From: Candidatus Gastranaerophilales bacterium
GTDB taxonomy: Bacteria > Cyanobacteriota > Vampirovibrionia > Gastranaerophilales > Gastranaerophilaceae
Direction of reading: 5' to 3'
NCBI GenBank assembly: GCA_944327245.1
Contig: CALVHD010000006.1
Location: forward strand, 24,676-88,675
Length of the DNA: 64,000 nt
The position numbers and the translations under genes are program-made. Below are positions 27,246 through 36,812 of the stretch, piece by piece. Below the pieces are notes generated by a model that did no database searches, was not told where the DNA came from, and saw only the letters and a program-made list of their open reading frames with translations. Within the stretch, counting starts at the first letter, position 1. Every line of letters starts with the position of its first letter.

Positions 27246-28598
27246 ATGCAAAATTACGTTGATGAAATTTTAGTCACACTAAAACAAAAAGATTCTAATG
27301 AAAAAGAATTTATTCAAGCAGTATCAGAAGTTTTAGATACAATAAAACCTTTTATAGACAAAAACCCGACACTAAAAAAAGAAGGTTTACTTGAACGAAT
27401 TGTAGAACCGGAAAGAATAATAACATTCAGAGTTCCATGGATAGATGACAATAACACAGTAAGAGTTAATAGAGGTTACAGAGTTCAATTTAATGGCGCT
27501 ATTGGTCCATATAAAGGGGGTTTAAGGTTTCATCCTACGGTAAATCAAAGTATAATGAAATTTTTGGCATTTGAACAAACATTTAAAAATGCCCTGACTG
27601 GACTGCCTATTGGAGGAGGAAAGGGCGGCTCTGATTTTGACCCCAAGGGCAAATCTGATAGAGAAATAATGCATTTTTGCCAAAGCTTTATGAATGAACT
27701 ATATAGACACATAGGACACAATATTGACGTGCCTGCCGGCGATATTGGCGTTGGAGCAAGAGAAATAGGATATTTATTTGGTCAATACAGAAAAATCAAA
27801 AATCAATATGAAGCAGGCGTCCTAACAGGAAAAGGTCTTGAATACGGCGGTTCTTTAGCAAGAAAAGAAGCTACAGGCTTTGGTTTAATATATTTTATGA
27901 GAGAAATGCTAAAAGCAAATAATCTTGAACTAAAAGGTAAAATAGTAACAATATCAGGTTCGGGTAATGTTGCAATATATGCAGCACAAAAAGCTATGGA
28001 TTATGGCGCAAAAGTTGTTGCAATGTCAGACTCTAACGGATGCATATATGACGAAAGAGGAATTGACTTAGATGAAATAAAAAGAATAAAAGAAACAGAA
28101 CGTTTGAGAATAAAAGAATACATTAAAAAATTCCCTTGCGCGGTATATATTGAAAATCAAAAAGACAAAGTTCCTGCCGTATATAAAATTAAAGCAGACA
28201 TTGTGCTTCCATGTGCTACACAAAATGATATAAACCTTGAAACAGCCAAAATACTGGTAAACAACGGGGTAATTGCCATAGGTGAGGGTGCAAATATGCC
28301 TACAACTATTGATGCTATTGAATATTTGATTAAAAACAATGTTCTTTTAGCACCAGCTAAAGCTGCAAATGCAGGCGGAGTTGCAACATCAGCTTTAGAA
28401 ATGAGTCAAAATTCTATCAGATATTTCTGGACTTTTGATGAAGTTGACAAAAAACTGGATACAATTATGACAAACATATTTAACACTTGCAAAGAAACAG
28501 CAAAAGAATATAATTTAGGCATTAATTATGTTGCAGGTGCAAATATTGCAGCGTTTAAAAAAGTAAGCTCTGCAGTTATAGCTCAAGGAATAATATAA
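27246..28598 (+). CDS. gdhA: NADP-type glutamate dehydrogenase
   Basis: Reversible amination of 2-oxoglutarate to glutamate. 450 residues, the length of hexameric GDH. Signatures: RVQFNGAIGPYKGGLRFHPTVN, FEQTFKNALTGLPIGGGKGGSDF with the catalytic Lys, DVPAGDIGVGAREIGYLFGQY, and the Rossmann turn TISGSGNVAIYAAQKA. An AGGAGG ribosome-binding site lies five bases before the ATG. The gene is monocistronic, closed by a strong terminator. Residue pattern in the cofactor loop (MSDSNGCIY) matches the E. coli GdhA-type NADP group; that specificity is inferred. Confidence 0.97.
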   Translation: MQNYVDEILVTLKQKDSNEKEFIQAVSEVLDTIKPFIDKNPTLKKEGLLERIVEPERIITFRVPWIDDNNTVRVNRGYRVQFNGAIGPYKGGLRFHPTVNQSIMKFLAFEQTFKNALTGLPIGGGKGGSDFDPKGKSDREIMHFCQSFMNELYRHIGHNIDVPAGDIGVGAREIGYLFGQYRKIKNQYEAGVLTGKGLEYGGSLARKEATGFGLIYFMREMLKANNLELKGKIVTISGSGNVAIYAAQKAMDYGAKVVAMSDSNGCIYDERGIDLDEIKRIKETERLRIKEYIKKFPCAVYIENQKDKVPAVYKIKADIVLPCATQNDINLETAKILVNNGVIAIGEGANMPTTIDAIEYLIKNNVLLAPAKAANAGGVATSALEMSQNSIRYFWTFDEVDKKLDTIMTNIFNTCKETAKEYNLGINYVAGANIAAFKKVSSAVIAQGII

Positions 28599-28612
28599 GC
28601 TTAATTCACCAT

Positions 28613-28646
28613 AAAAAACCCTCTTTAATTATAAAGAGGGTTTTTT
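28613..28646. terminator. Bidirectional terminator between gdhA and the M48-like gene
   Basis: Inverted repeat AAAAAACCCTCTTTA / TAAAGAGGGTTTTTT with A and T tracts on the two sides, positioned between two convergent genes, so it can end transcription from both strands. Confidence 0.92.
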
Positions 28647-28666
28647 ATTTTAAAAACTTATGTGTA

Positions 28667-29476
28667 TTAATTTTCGCCGCCATTTACAAAATTATTCAAA
28701 ACAGCATAAGTAGCATCCCAACCGCTAACACCACCTGTTGCTTTATATTGAGCTATATTTTTTGCTCTTTCTTTTTTAGCTTTTTCTTGTTCTTTATTAA
28801 ACTTTTCCAATTTTTTCTTATCAGAAGTTCTTTCAGTTGCAATTGGCTCAGCATAAACTAAGAAAGCTCTATATTCTTGACAGGCATATCCGGCTTTAAC
28901 TTTAGATGGATAATTATAGCTTAAATAATCAAATATATTCACAGCACGTTCAGAATTTGCAGGTTTGCCGCTCAAAATTTCCAAAGTACTTGTAGATGGC
29001 TGTTTAGTTAAAACAACTATCATAGCTAAAGGGTTATATTCCGCCTTTATCATTAAATCTACACCGGTAATATCAGCATCTTTATTATCTTTCATTTGCG
29101 TTTTTGAATTAATGAAGTTTGCTGCAACGGTACCTGTAGTTCCAGTAGTGTTTTGAACAATAGATCTTAATTTTTGTTTTGAAGATTTACCGTTAATAAT
29201 GCTTCCGATTTGGTGAGCAACTACTGCCGCTACTTCGTTGTCATTTCCAGCATATTCAAGTTGATCCTTAGGAATATAAATAACACCCGTAGTTGATACA
29301 TTAGAGTTATCAACCGTTCCTGATATCACTTTGAATGTTGTTTTGCTTGGCAAATCATTCTTTGTTAAAAGAGTTTTGCCTACTGTAGGCACCCTATCAG
29401 CAGCATTATATGTTGCAGCATTAGCCCCTAGTGCAAACAAAACAAAGGACAAAACCGAAATAATAACCTTTTTCAT
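28667..29476 (-). CDS. M48-like secreted protein with destroyed zinc site
   Basis: 269 residues with a clear signal peptide (MKKVIISVLSFVLFALGANA). The central region follows the M48/Oma1-type layout: GVIYIPKDQLEYAGNDNEVAAVVAHQIGSIINGK, then DADITGVDLMIKAEYNPLAMIVVL. In active enzymes the first block reads HEIGH and the second begins with a metal-binding Glu. Here His88 is followed by Q-I-G-S, so the catalytic Glu and second His are gone. It is probably a pseudoprotease with a binding or regulatory role. It lies 25 bases downstream of a SprA-like metalloprotease gene, and the pair may form one operon. Confidence 0.72.
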   Translation of the reverse strand: MKKVIISVLSFVLFALGANAATYNAADRVPTVGKTLLTKNDLPSKTTFKVISGTVDNSNVSTTGVIYIPKDQLEYAGNDNEVAAVVAHQIGSIINGKSSKQKLRSIVQNTTGTTGTVAANFINSKTQMKDNKDADITGVDLMIKAEYNPLAMIVVLTKQPSTSTLEILSGKPANSERAVNIFDYLSYNYPSKVKAGYACQEYRAFLVYAEPIATERTSDKKKLEKFNKEQEKAKKERAKNIAQYKATGGVSGWDATYAVLNNFVNGGEN

Positions 29477-29501
29477 TAATTATTCTCCTTCTATTCTAAT
29501 T

Positions 29502-29885
29502 CTATGCATAATAATTTAGTTTAACCCCGTTGGTCTGAGTTTCATTTTTACTTTTAATATCTTGAGCTTCAGACAAAATTGCCTTTGCTTGAGCTGCCAC
29601 TTTTAAATCTTGATTAGATGGATCACTAGGCGCAAGCGCAGAAGATATAACGGTTTTTGCATCTTTTATTGTATTTTCGGGATTTATCCTATCTAATACC
29701 GGCATTTTTATATCAACATGACCGGCTACAGCTACGCCGTTAGCATCTTTTTCAACAACAATTGGACCTGCCAAAGAACCGCCTTTTGTTTTATGTTGAG
29801 CTTCATGCGCATAAATTTTATTATACTGACGTTTTTTTAAGTCATTAAATTGAGATTGACCGAAAAAATTTAGACCAGATAACAT
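29502..29885 (-). CDS. SprA-related putative metalloprotease
   Basis: 127 residues, no signal peptide. It matches the SprA-related family (PF12118): YAHEAQHKTKGGSLAGPIVV contains an HExxH zinc motif (His27-Glu28, His31), followed by GVAVAGHVDIKMPVLDRINPENTI and a helical SNQDLKVAAQAKAILSEAQ. Family members in proteobacteria are longer, so this is close to a minimal core. The N-terminus LSGLNFFGQSQF is unusual. The M48-like gene follows 25 bases downstream. Biological substrate unknown. Confidence 0.75.
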   Translation of the reverse strand: MLSGLNFFGQSQFNDLKKRQYNKIYAHEAQHKTKGGSLAGPIVVEKDANGVAVAGHVDIKMPVLDRINPENTIKDAKTVISSALAPSDPSNQDLKVAAQAKAILSEAQDIKSKNETQTNGVKLNYYA

Positions 29886-29952
29886 AGCAACACCCCCTTT
29901 ATATATAACAATTATAATAATTTTATTAGCTTATTGCAAGCAAATAAAAACA

Positions 29953-30873
29953 CTATTTTGTTTTTAAAAGCAGCATTTTTTCGATACACTCTTTTGCTTT
30001 TATAGCGACATTTGAATCAATTGTTATTTCAAATTTTTCATCTTTAAGGGTTCTATATATATCCTCAAGAGTATTTAACTTCATACTGGGGCAAATTATA
30101 TTTTCATTAATAAGAATAAATTCTTTATTCCAATTTTCAATTTTAGAATCACGATTTAATCTGTCTGCAACACCTTTTTCAGTAGCAATTACAAACCTTT
30201 TATTGTCGGTTTTTTTTGCAAACACCATTATTTCTTTTGTTGAGCCGACAAAATCCGCCAATTTTGCAACATCTTGATGACATTCCGGATGTGCTAATAT
30301 CAAAGCGTCCGGATAAGTTTCTCTGGCTTCAGTAATATCTTGGGGTCTAATTCTTAAATGTGTCGGACAAAAACCATTGAAAGTTATTACTTCAACATCA
30401 TTTAATTTACTTTGAACAAACTTGCCAAGATAATTATCAGGCACAAACAAAACCTTATTTGTATTAAGGTGTCTGACAACTTCAATAGCATTAGAACTTG
30501 TACAGCATATATCACAATTTGCTTTAATTTCAGCAGTTGAGTTAATATAACAAACCACAGGAATATTAGGATATTTTGCCTTAAAACGCTTTAAATTTTC
30601 AACATCTACCATATCTGCCATCTGGCAACCTGAATTTAAATTTGGCAGCAAGACTTTTTTATTTGGAGATAACAGTTTTGCACTTTGCGCCATAAAATAT
30701 ACACCTGCAAATACAATTATATCAGCATTTGTATTAGCAGCCATTTTACTTAAATATAAAGAGTCGCCAACAAAATCAGACACTTCATCTATTTCAATGT
30801 TTTGATAACAATGCGTCAAAATTATAGCATTTTTTTCTTTTTTTAAATTGTTAATCTCTTCTATAAAATTCAT
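29953..30873 (-). CDS. nadA: Quinolinate synthase
   Basis: 4Fe-4S enzyme that condenses iminoaspartate with dihydroxyacetone phosphate to quinolinate, in de novo NAD synthesis. About 306 residues. Landmarks: ILTHCYQNIEIDEVSDFVGDSLYLSKMA, YFMAQSAKLLSP, PNLNSGCQMADMVD, CYINSTAEIKANCDICCTSSNA with a cluster Cys, VPDNYLGKF, HPECHQDVAKLADFVGST and the final cluster region CPSMKLNTLEDIY. The ATG at 30873 has AGGA six bases upstream, better than the upstream in-frame start at 30897. nadB and nadC are not in the window. The LdpA-like Fe-S gene lies about 120 bases upstream on the same strand. Confidence 0.95.
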   Translation of the reverse strand: MNFIEEINNLKKEKNAIILTHCYQNIEIDEVSDFVGDSLYLSKMAANTNADIIVFAGVYFMAQSAKLLSPNKKVLLPNLNSGCQMADMVDVENLKRFKAKYPNIPVVCYINSTAEIKANCDICCTSSNAIEVVRHLNTNKVLFVPDNYLGKFVQSKLNDVEVITFNGFCPTHLRIRPQDITEARETYPDALILAHPECHQDVAKLADFVGSTKEIMVFAKKTDNKRFVIATEKGVADRLNRDSKIENWNKEFILINENIICPSMKLNTLEDIYRTLKDEKFEITIDSNVAIKAKECIEKMLLLKTK

Positions 30874-30992
30874 ATTTATCCTATGGATTATATGCAAAGC
30901 CGGTATATTATTCTATTAAACTACAAGGATATTTCAAGGTCAATATAAAAATTAAGATAAAGACAGATTTAACAATCAAAATTTCAAAAATA

Positions 30993-31946
30993 CTAATTTA
31001 AAATTCCGTTAGTAAAATCTTTTGCGATATTTAAAGCCTCTTCAAATACTTTTCTATTTGACAGAAAATCATCTCTGTCAATGTATTTTTTAACTATTTT
31101 TCTGGCATAACTGCCGATTGAAATTCCGTTTACATCTATAGAAAACAATTTAAGCAGCTCTTTTGTTTTCGAATTTGTTCCTCCTGAAACATACAAAGGA
31201 CACGAGATTTTTGATTTTCTAATTAAATCCGCAAAGGCAACGGCCTGAAGCGTTGTATTATAATCATTTATATTTCCGCTCATTGGCTTTCCGTCTGCTT
31301 GTATCATCGTATACGGATATTGAACTATTAATTCATTTAACAAATCAATTGTATTTTTTTCACTAAAAACAGATCTATTTATGCATATAGAAATTAAACC
31401 GTTATAATTCGAAATTATCTTATTCCACTTTTGTTTTATTTCAACAACATCAGAACTTGAAATATGAAATTCAATACAATCAACCAAAGAAAATAAAGAA
31501 AATAATTCATCAAAATCGTTGTCTGTTTTATAAGGTTTAATTGCCCCTGTTGGACAATTTTCAAAACACAATAAACAACCTATGCATTTTTTTTCATCAA
31601 TTTTAAAGTCATTTATCGCCTTTTGAGGACATATTTCTTTGCACTTAGCGCAATGAGTACAATTATTAAAATCAATTGCACATTTTTTAAAATGCATATC
31701 GTCATCTGTCCCGACACTTATACAAATAAAATGTTCGCTATCGAAACAATTAGAATATTTTAAACCATTAATTGCCGCTTTATACGCGTCAAAAGAAGCA
31801 TTTATATCAAAAAACTTGCAGCCCGCTTTTGAATAAAGTGCAACCAATTTCTCGATTTCAAAATAATTTTCATTATTAGCACCGCAAATTAACTTAAATC
31901 CGTTTTTTAACGTGAGATATTTTTTTAAATTGTGAACCTTGTTCAT
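30993..31946 (-). CDS. LdpA-like double-cluster iron-sulfur protein
   Basis: 317 residues with two ferredoxin-type 4Fe-4S motifs in the middle (CTHCAKCKEICP and CIGCLLCFENCP, about 95-135). Flanking regions match my memory of cyanobacterial LdpA ('light-dependent period A', redox input to the circadian clock): LICGANNENYFEIEKLVALYSKAGC, ADGKPMSGNINDYNTTLQAV and YVSGGTNSKTKELLKLF, then GISIGSYARKIV. The organism inferred here is non-photosynthetic and no clock genes are visible, so the role is probably general redox sensing or an unknown reaction. It lies upstream of nadA. Confidence 0.78.
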   Translation of the reverse strand: MNKVHNLKKYLTLKNGFKLICGANNENYFEIEKLVALYSKAGCKFFDINASFDAYKAAINGLKYSNCFDSEHFICISVGTDDDMHFKKCAIDFNNCTHCAKCKEICPQKAINDFKIDEKKCIGCLLCFENCPTGAIKPYKTDNDFDELFSLFSLVDCIEFHISSSDVVEIKQKWNKIISNYNGLISICINRSVFSEKNTIDLLNELIVQYPYTMIQADGKPMSGNINDYNTTLQAVAFADLIRKSKISCPLYVSGGTNSKTKELLKLFSIDVNGISIGSYARKIVKKYIDRDDFLSNRKVFEEALNIAKDFTNGILN

Positions 31947-31987
31947 AATTGTATTTTATAATATGAAAATAAAATATCTACACAAAA

Positions 31988-34891
31988 TTAACTGTCAGCC
32001 CTGACAACAGCTCCCTGCTTTTGTAAATAAGGCATTTGACTATTTATAGTATCTTCGCTTGCAAGGATTGAAATTGTAGGTTTATATGAAAAAATATACT
32101 GCGCAGCTTTTTGTATATCTTCTTTAGTAATTTTATCAATTACTTCAAAATATTTATCAATTCTTTCTATGCCAAATGGCTCTTTTGCATTCATTGCCAA
32201 AAGCTGAGTTTCTGATAAAGGATTTTGACATTGACCTATTAAATTTTGTTTTAATCTCATTTTTGCAGCCTGTAATTCTTCATCAGAAACTAATTCGCTG
32301 CACAATAAATCAGTATGTTTTTTAAACCCTTCCAACGATTTTTCAACATTATCATAGCTGATTGCATTTTGCTCTTTGTTGTCAGTTGTTGTTTGAATAG
32401 ATAATGTTAAAATTCCCGTATTTTCAAAAGATTGAATTGCTGATGAAACGCTGTATGCAAGATTTTGTTTTTCTCTTAAATCGCTGAATAATCTTGAACT
32501 TGGACTACCGCCTAAAATAGTATTAACCAATTCAAATTTTGCTTCATCTTCAATATTTCCGCTCATTGGAAAAGTATATGACTTATATATTTGAGCTTGA
32601 TTTAAATCATCCGTATCATACACAATCGTTTCTTGTTCATTTTCTTTAAAAACAGGCGTAGGTTTAACAACTGTTTCTTTAAAATTAACAGGTGAAGTTT
32701 TTTGATATTCTATAGCAGTTGCTTTTAAAAACGGGTATCTATCCATTGGCATGGTTGCAACAAAAGATGATGAAGCTTGGCTTAATAATACATTCCAAAA
32801 TTCTTTTATATCATCCAATTTTAAATCATCAATGGTTCGTAATTTTGCAGCAACAGTCGGAAAATACCCCGGATAAACTTTATCTAATAAATTTGAACCT
32901 GCGTCTTTTTGGCTTGCTTTCAACATATCTTTTACATATTTTTTAGCATCCTCAAAATCACTTTGAGTAAAATTAGGATTATACATTAATTCATTTAACA
33001 GCGCTAATGTTTTTGCAGATTCTTGCGGTAAGCAATTTGCATTAATTTCAATACTTTTTCCGTTAACATATACATCAGCATCAATTCCATTTAGCTCTTT
33101 ATATCTTTCTAATTCTGTTTGATTTTTGTAATTTGTCCCCTTTTGAAACATATAAGATAAAACTGCCGGAATATTCGGATTTTTAGGTTTAACCGGAGGA
33201 GTATCCACGCTCCAATTAAAAACGCACAAATTAGAATTTGTGTTATTCAATGTCAGCTGAGTATTATTATTGAGTTTATATTGCTCAACCTTATCAGTCG
33301 TTACTTTTTTATTGCCCTTAAATACGACATTAGAAGAACTGTTTGCAAGGTTTAGTCTTCTTGCGTATTTAGAATTTTGATAATTGTTATTAATATCATC
33401 TTCACTCACACTTGTTGGATGAACCACAACAATTGAAGCCTTATTCAAGTTATAATATTTTTTTGCAAAATTCATTATATCTTCTTTGGTTATGCTTTGA
33501 GCAATTTGTTTATAATTTGCAAACAAATCAACGGAATTATCCAATAAACATTTTCCTAAAAGATCGCAAATGCTTTCGCTATCACACATTTGCATTTCAA
33601 TATCTTTCTGAATAAATTTTTGTATTGAAGTTAGTTCATCATCAGTCAAAGGTGTAGACTGCAATTTTAGAATTGAATCATAGAATAAATCCAAAGTTTT
33701 TTGTTCATCATTAGGATTTGAAACAATTACATTCATAACAGCATAAGGATCATCTTGATTTAATCCGACTTTTTGTAAACTTGAATCATACTCTGCATTC
33801 ATTTTTTCTAAAGATGACTTCAGATATGAACTTGAACAACTCTTTAAGTAGTAATTTATCGCATTAAAAATCAAAAAATCTTTGCCGTCTTTTGGTGTCG
33901 GGCCGGCAAAAGCAATTATAGAGGTTGTATAATTAGTTTTTGACGATCTTATGTCAACTCTTTTTGAATTTTGAATAGGAGTTAATTTTTGTTTTACTTT
34001 TGCAAAATCATTTAGCATGCCGGCTTTTGGCAAAGTAAAATTATTACTAACTTGTTCTATTGTTTTATCAGCATCAACATCACCAACAATTACCGTAAAT
34101 AAATCTTGCGGAGAATAATATGTTTTATGATGATTAATAATATCATTTTGAGTTAGATTAGAAACAGTTTCAATCGAACCTGCTACAAGATTATGAGAAT
34201 TAGAATCAATTTGGAATAAATTTCTTATTGCTTTATCAAAAGCAACAGTTGTGGGAACATCGTTAATCATGGAAATTTCAGAACAAATTGGTCCTTTTTC
34301 TGATTCAATTGCATCTTTATTAAATGCAGGATTGCATATCATATCCCCTTGTATTTCAATTGTTTTAGCAAGATTTTTTTCATCCATATAAGGAGCTTTT
34401 ATATAATAATCAGTTTGCGCAAAATCAGTTGAAGCATTAGTTGAAGCACCCATAAGACTCGTCAGTTTAAATACATCACCATCATTTAACTTTGATGAAC
34501 CCTTAAAAAGACAATGTTCAATACAATGGCTAATTCCTCTAATTGAATCAGTTTCATTCATTGACCCGCCGTTTAAAAATGTCTTAACTATTGTAGCTTC
34601 ATTTTTTCTTGGAATAATAGCAACCTTTTGACCATTTTTTAATTGATACAAAAATAAATCTTCGCCATTAGGAGATTTACCCTGAGCAATTTTTGTATAA
34701 TTACCGTTTACATTTGGTGTATATAAAGGGTTATAAGGATACAGAGTGTTTTGATTATAAAAGCTTGCGCCGATTGGATTTTGCGCTGCATTATTAACAT
34801 ATTGAGCTTGTGTCTGATATGGAACCTGAAAAGATGAAACAGGCATCGGATAAATATATTGAACATACGGATTTATATATTGAAAAGACAT
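31988..34891 (-). CDS. M16-family zinc protease, full-length two-half form
   Basis: 967 residues. A Tyr/Pro/Gln/Asn-rich N-terminal segment of about 60 residues precedes the first M16 domain. That domain has the inverted zinc motif HCIEH (His122, Glu125, His126) in RGISHCIEHCLFKG, and a distal Glu near residue 205 (EKGPICSEISMI). A second, inactive M16 half follows with RLFSDLREKQNLAYSVSSAIQSF near the C-terminus, as in pitrilysin-like clamshell enzymes. No signal peptide is visible, so it may act in the cytoplasm or be exported another way. It is monocistronic or first in the LdpA-nadA run (41-base gap). Confidence 0.9.
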   Translation of the reverse strand: MSFQYINPYVQYIYPMPVSSFQVPYQTQAQYVNNAAQNPIGASFYNQNTLYPYNPLYTPNVNGNYTKIAQGKSPNGEDLFLYQLKNGQKVAIIPRKNEATIVKTFLNGGSMNETDSIRGISHCIEHCLFKGSSKLNDGDVFKLTSLMGASTNASTDFAQTDYYIKAPYMDEKNLAKTIEIQGDMICNPAFNKDAIESEKGPICSEISMINDVPTTVAFDKAIRNLFQIDSNSHNLVAGSIETVSNLTQNDIINHHKTYYSPQDLFTVIVGDVDADKTIEQVSNNFTLPKAGMLNDFAKVKQKLTPIQNSKRVDIRSSKTNYTTSIIAFAGPTPKDGKDFLIFNAINYYLKSCSSSYLKSSLEKMNAEYDSSLQKVGLNQDDPYAVMNVIVSNPNDEQKTLDLFYDSILKLQSTPLTDDELTSIQKFIQKDIEMQMCDSESICDLLGKCLLDNSVDLFANYKQIAQSITKEDIMNFAKKYYNLNKASIVVVHPTSVSEDDINNNYQNSKYARRLNLANSSSNVVFKGNKKVTTDKVEQYKLNNNTQLTLNNTNSNLCVFNWSVDTPPVKPKNPNIPAVLSYMFQKGTNYKNQTELERYKELNGIDADVYVNGKSIEINANCLPQESAKTLALLNELMYNPNFTQSDFEDAKKYVKDMLKASQKDAGSNLLDKVYPGYFPTVAAKLRTIDDLKLDDIKEFWNVLLSQASSSFVATMPMDRYPFLKATAIEYQKTSPVNFKETVVKPTPVFKENEQETIVYDTDDLNQAQIYKSYTFPMSGNIEDEAKFELVNTILGGSPSSRLFSDLREKQNLAYSVSSAIQSFENTGILTLSIQTTTDNKEQNAISYDNVEKSLEGFKKHTDLLCSELVSDEELQAAKMRLKQNLIGQCQNPLSETQLLAMNAKEPFGIERIDKYFEVIDKITKEDIQKAAQYIFSYKPTISILASEDTINSQMPYLQKQGAVVRADS

Positions 34892-35031
34892 TAATTTCCC
34901 CTTATGTATTATATTAAAACCAAAATTTTATAAAATTGACATAAATTTGTAAAAAAAGTAACAAATATTAAATTTTTATATTTATTTTGTTTAGTGTATT
35001 ATTAAGCTATAGAAATATTTAGGAAAATTAT

Positions 35032-36069
35032 ATGAATAAAGAAAAAATTATCGGTATTCCAAAAGCTATGTCATACTACAATTATTTTCCTTTTTGGTAT
35101 GGTTTTTTTACTAAACTCGGAATAGAAATAGTTTTATCTGATTCAACCACAAAAAAAACAATTTCTGATGGTGCATCATTAGTTGTAACAGAAACCTGTT
35201 TACCTATAAAAGTTTATGTTGGACATGTTCTTAATTTAATCGACAAAGGTATAAAAAATATATTTGTACCATCTATTCAATCTATTGCACCTAAAATCTA
35301 TAACTGCTCTAAAATAAGAGGACTTCCTGATTTAATAAGAAATGTTGTAAAGGGTGATTTTAATATTATCGAAGCAACACTTGATAAATCTGAAAAAAAT
35401 AATAACCTTATTGATTTTGTAACAGAAATTGCACATCAATTTGGAATTAAAGACACTCAAACAATCAAAGAAGCTCAAAATAACGGCTTTATTGTACAAA
35501 ACAACTTTAATGTTATGGTACAAAACGGGCTTGATTTTGATGAAGCTATGAAATACGCTAAAAAAGGTCAAGTTATCATTCCGCCCAAAAAAGAGGATAA
35601 GCCAATCAGTATTGCATTAATTGGCCATGGCTACAATATATATGATAAAAGAACCTGCATGGATATCTTTAAAAAGCTTAAAAAAATGGATGTAAGGGTA
35701 TATAACGCATATCAACTTACTCAAGAACAATTAAAAGGCGGTATGAATTTATTAAATTCAACGCTCTATTGGGCAAATCAACACGAAATGACAGGCTGTG
35801 CAGGTCATTATCTTCAAGACGATAAGATAGACGGCGTAATTACCCTGACTGCTTTTGGCTGCGGGCCTGACAGCTTGATGGTTGAAGATATTAAAAGAAA
35901 ATCAAGAAACTTTAATAAACCGCTGTTGAATTTAACTATAGATGAACACACAGGCGAAGCCGGCTTTATAACAAGAATTGAAGCATTTTGCGATATGCTT
36001 TACAGAAATAAAAGAGCAAAAATTATGAAAGAAAGAGAAAAAGAAGTAAAAATCACTTCTATGATATAA
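35032..36069 (+). CDS. DUF2229 protein, acyl-CoA dehydratase activase-related
   Basis: 345 residues matching the DUF2229 half of 2-hydroxyacyl-CoA dehydratase activase-like proteins: IIGIPKAMSYYNYFPFWYGFFTKLGIE, VVTETCLPIKVYVGHVLNL and IFVPSIQS at the N-terminus. ITLTAFGCGPDSLMVEDI and LTIDEHTGEAGFITRIEAF are near the C-terminus. Conserved Cys in ETCLPIK and FGCGPDS could hold a 4Fe-4S cluster as in that superfamily. It is a stand-alone version without the ASKHA activase domain. The reaction is unknown. Confidence 0.82.
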   Translation: MNKEKIIGIPKAMSYYNYFPFWYGFFTKLGIEIVLSDSTTKKTISDGASLVVTETCLPIKVYVGHVLNLIDKGIKNIFVPSIQSIAPKIYNCSKIRGLPDLIRNVVKGDFNIIEATLDKSEKNNNLIDFVTEIAHQFGIKDTQTIKEAQNNGFIVQNNFNVMVQNGLDFDEAMKYAKKGQVIIPPKKEDKPISIALIGHGYNIYDKRTCMDIFKKLKKMDVRVYNAYQLTQEQLKGGMNLLNSTLYWANQHEMTGCAGHYLQDDKIDGVITLTAFGCGPDSLMVEDIKRKSRNFNKPLLNLTIDEHTGEAGFITRIEAFCDMLYRNKRAKIMKEREKEVKITSMI

Positions 36070-36093
36070 AAAGCCCCTTATTGAGGCTTTTTT
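36067..36093. terminator. Terminator between convergent DUF2229 and DUF1292 genes
   Basis: AAAAAGCC ... GGCTTTTTT hairpin with a nine-base loop just after the DUF2229 stop. It overlaps the end of the minus-strand gene and can act on both transcripts. Confidence 0.75.
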
Positions 36094-36382
36094 ATTCTTC
36101 ATCCATTTCATCGCCATCAGTGATAGCCTGAGCTACAGTATTAAACTCATCATCATCTTCAATTATTTCAAAAGTACATTCATCATCTGTTTTGTTCATG
36201 CGCATAATTACGATTTCATCTTCTTCATTATCGCTGTTTGGAAGTGTGTCTTCTTCAACTAAAGACAAAAGAGCATAATCTTTATCATCAACCGTGACAA
36301 TTTCCAATAGCTTCATGTAAATTTCTTCGCCTTGTTCGCCGATTGTTTTGATAATTTGAGGTGCATTTTGTTCTTGTTGCAT
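36092..36382 (-). CDS. DUF1292 (YrzB-like) protein
   Basis: 96 residues, very acidic at the C-terminus. Visible family pattern: LEIVTVDDKDYALLSLVEED and DEIVIMRMNKTDDECTFEIIEDDDEF, matching DUF1292 proteins that in Firmicutes also sit beside ruvX (yrrK-yrzB). It lies 16 bases after ruvX and closes this minus-strand operon. No function is established for the family. The poly-acidic tail (DGDEMDEE) is an obvious feature. Confidence 0.85.
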   Translation of the reverse strand: MQQEQNAPQIIKTIGEQGEEIYMKLLEIVTVDDKDYALLSLVEEDTLPNSDNEEDEIVIMRMNKTDDECTFEIIEDDDEFNTVAQAITDGDEMDEE

Positions 36383-36398
36383 ATTTTATTCCTTTTTT

Positions 36399-36812
36399 TT
36401 AATTACTGTCTAAATAATCCTGTAATATAACACACGCAGCTGTTACATCAACCATTCCTTTGTTTTTTGTATATTTCTTACCTTTTAACTTCAATATATC
36501 TTCAGCGCTTTGAGAAGACAATCTCTCGTCTTGTTTAAGAATAATATAATCATTCTTTAAAGGTTCAACAAAGTCAAGGCAATTTTTAGCTTGAAAACCC
36601 AACGTACCATCCATATTATATGGAACGCCAATTAAGATTGTATCTGTTTTATATTCATCGCATATTTTTTTAATTTCATCTAGAGCCGTTTTATCATTTT
36701 TTCTAACTATTAATTTCAAAGGAACTGCGCCGAAACCAAGACCGTCTGAAACGGCAACTCCTATCCTCTTTGTTCCGATATCAAGTGCTACGATTCTTTT
36801 TTTTAGCTCCAT
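36399..36812 (-). CDS. ruvX: Holliday-junction resolvase-like RuvX/YqgF nuclease
   Basis: 137 residues with an RNase H-like fold. IVALDIGTKRIGVAVSDGLGFGA carries the first catalytic Asp, IGVPYNMDGTLGFQAKNCLDF the central block, and DERLSSQSAEDIL the second acidic motif. KNKGMVDVTAACVILQDYL ends the family core with its last Asp. The family acts in pre-16S rRNA maturation and/or recombination. It overlaps the upstream HEAT-like gene by 10 bases and is followed by DUF1292, the classical neighbour. Confidence 0.94.
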   Translation of the reverse strand: MELKKRIVALDIGTKRIGVAVSDGLGFGAVPLKLIVRKNDKTALDEIKKICDEYKTDTILIGVPYNMDGTLGFQAKNCLDFVEPLKNDYIILKQDERLSSQSAEDILKLKGKKYTKNKGMVDVTAACVILQDYLDSN

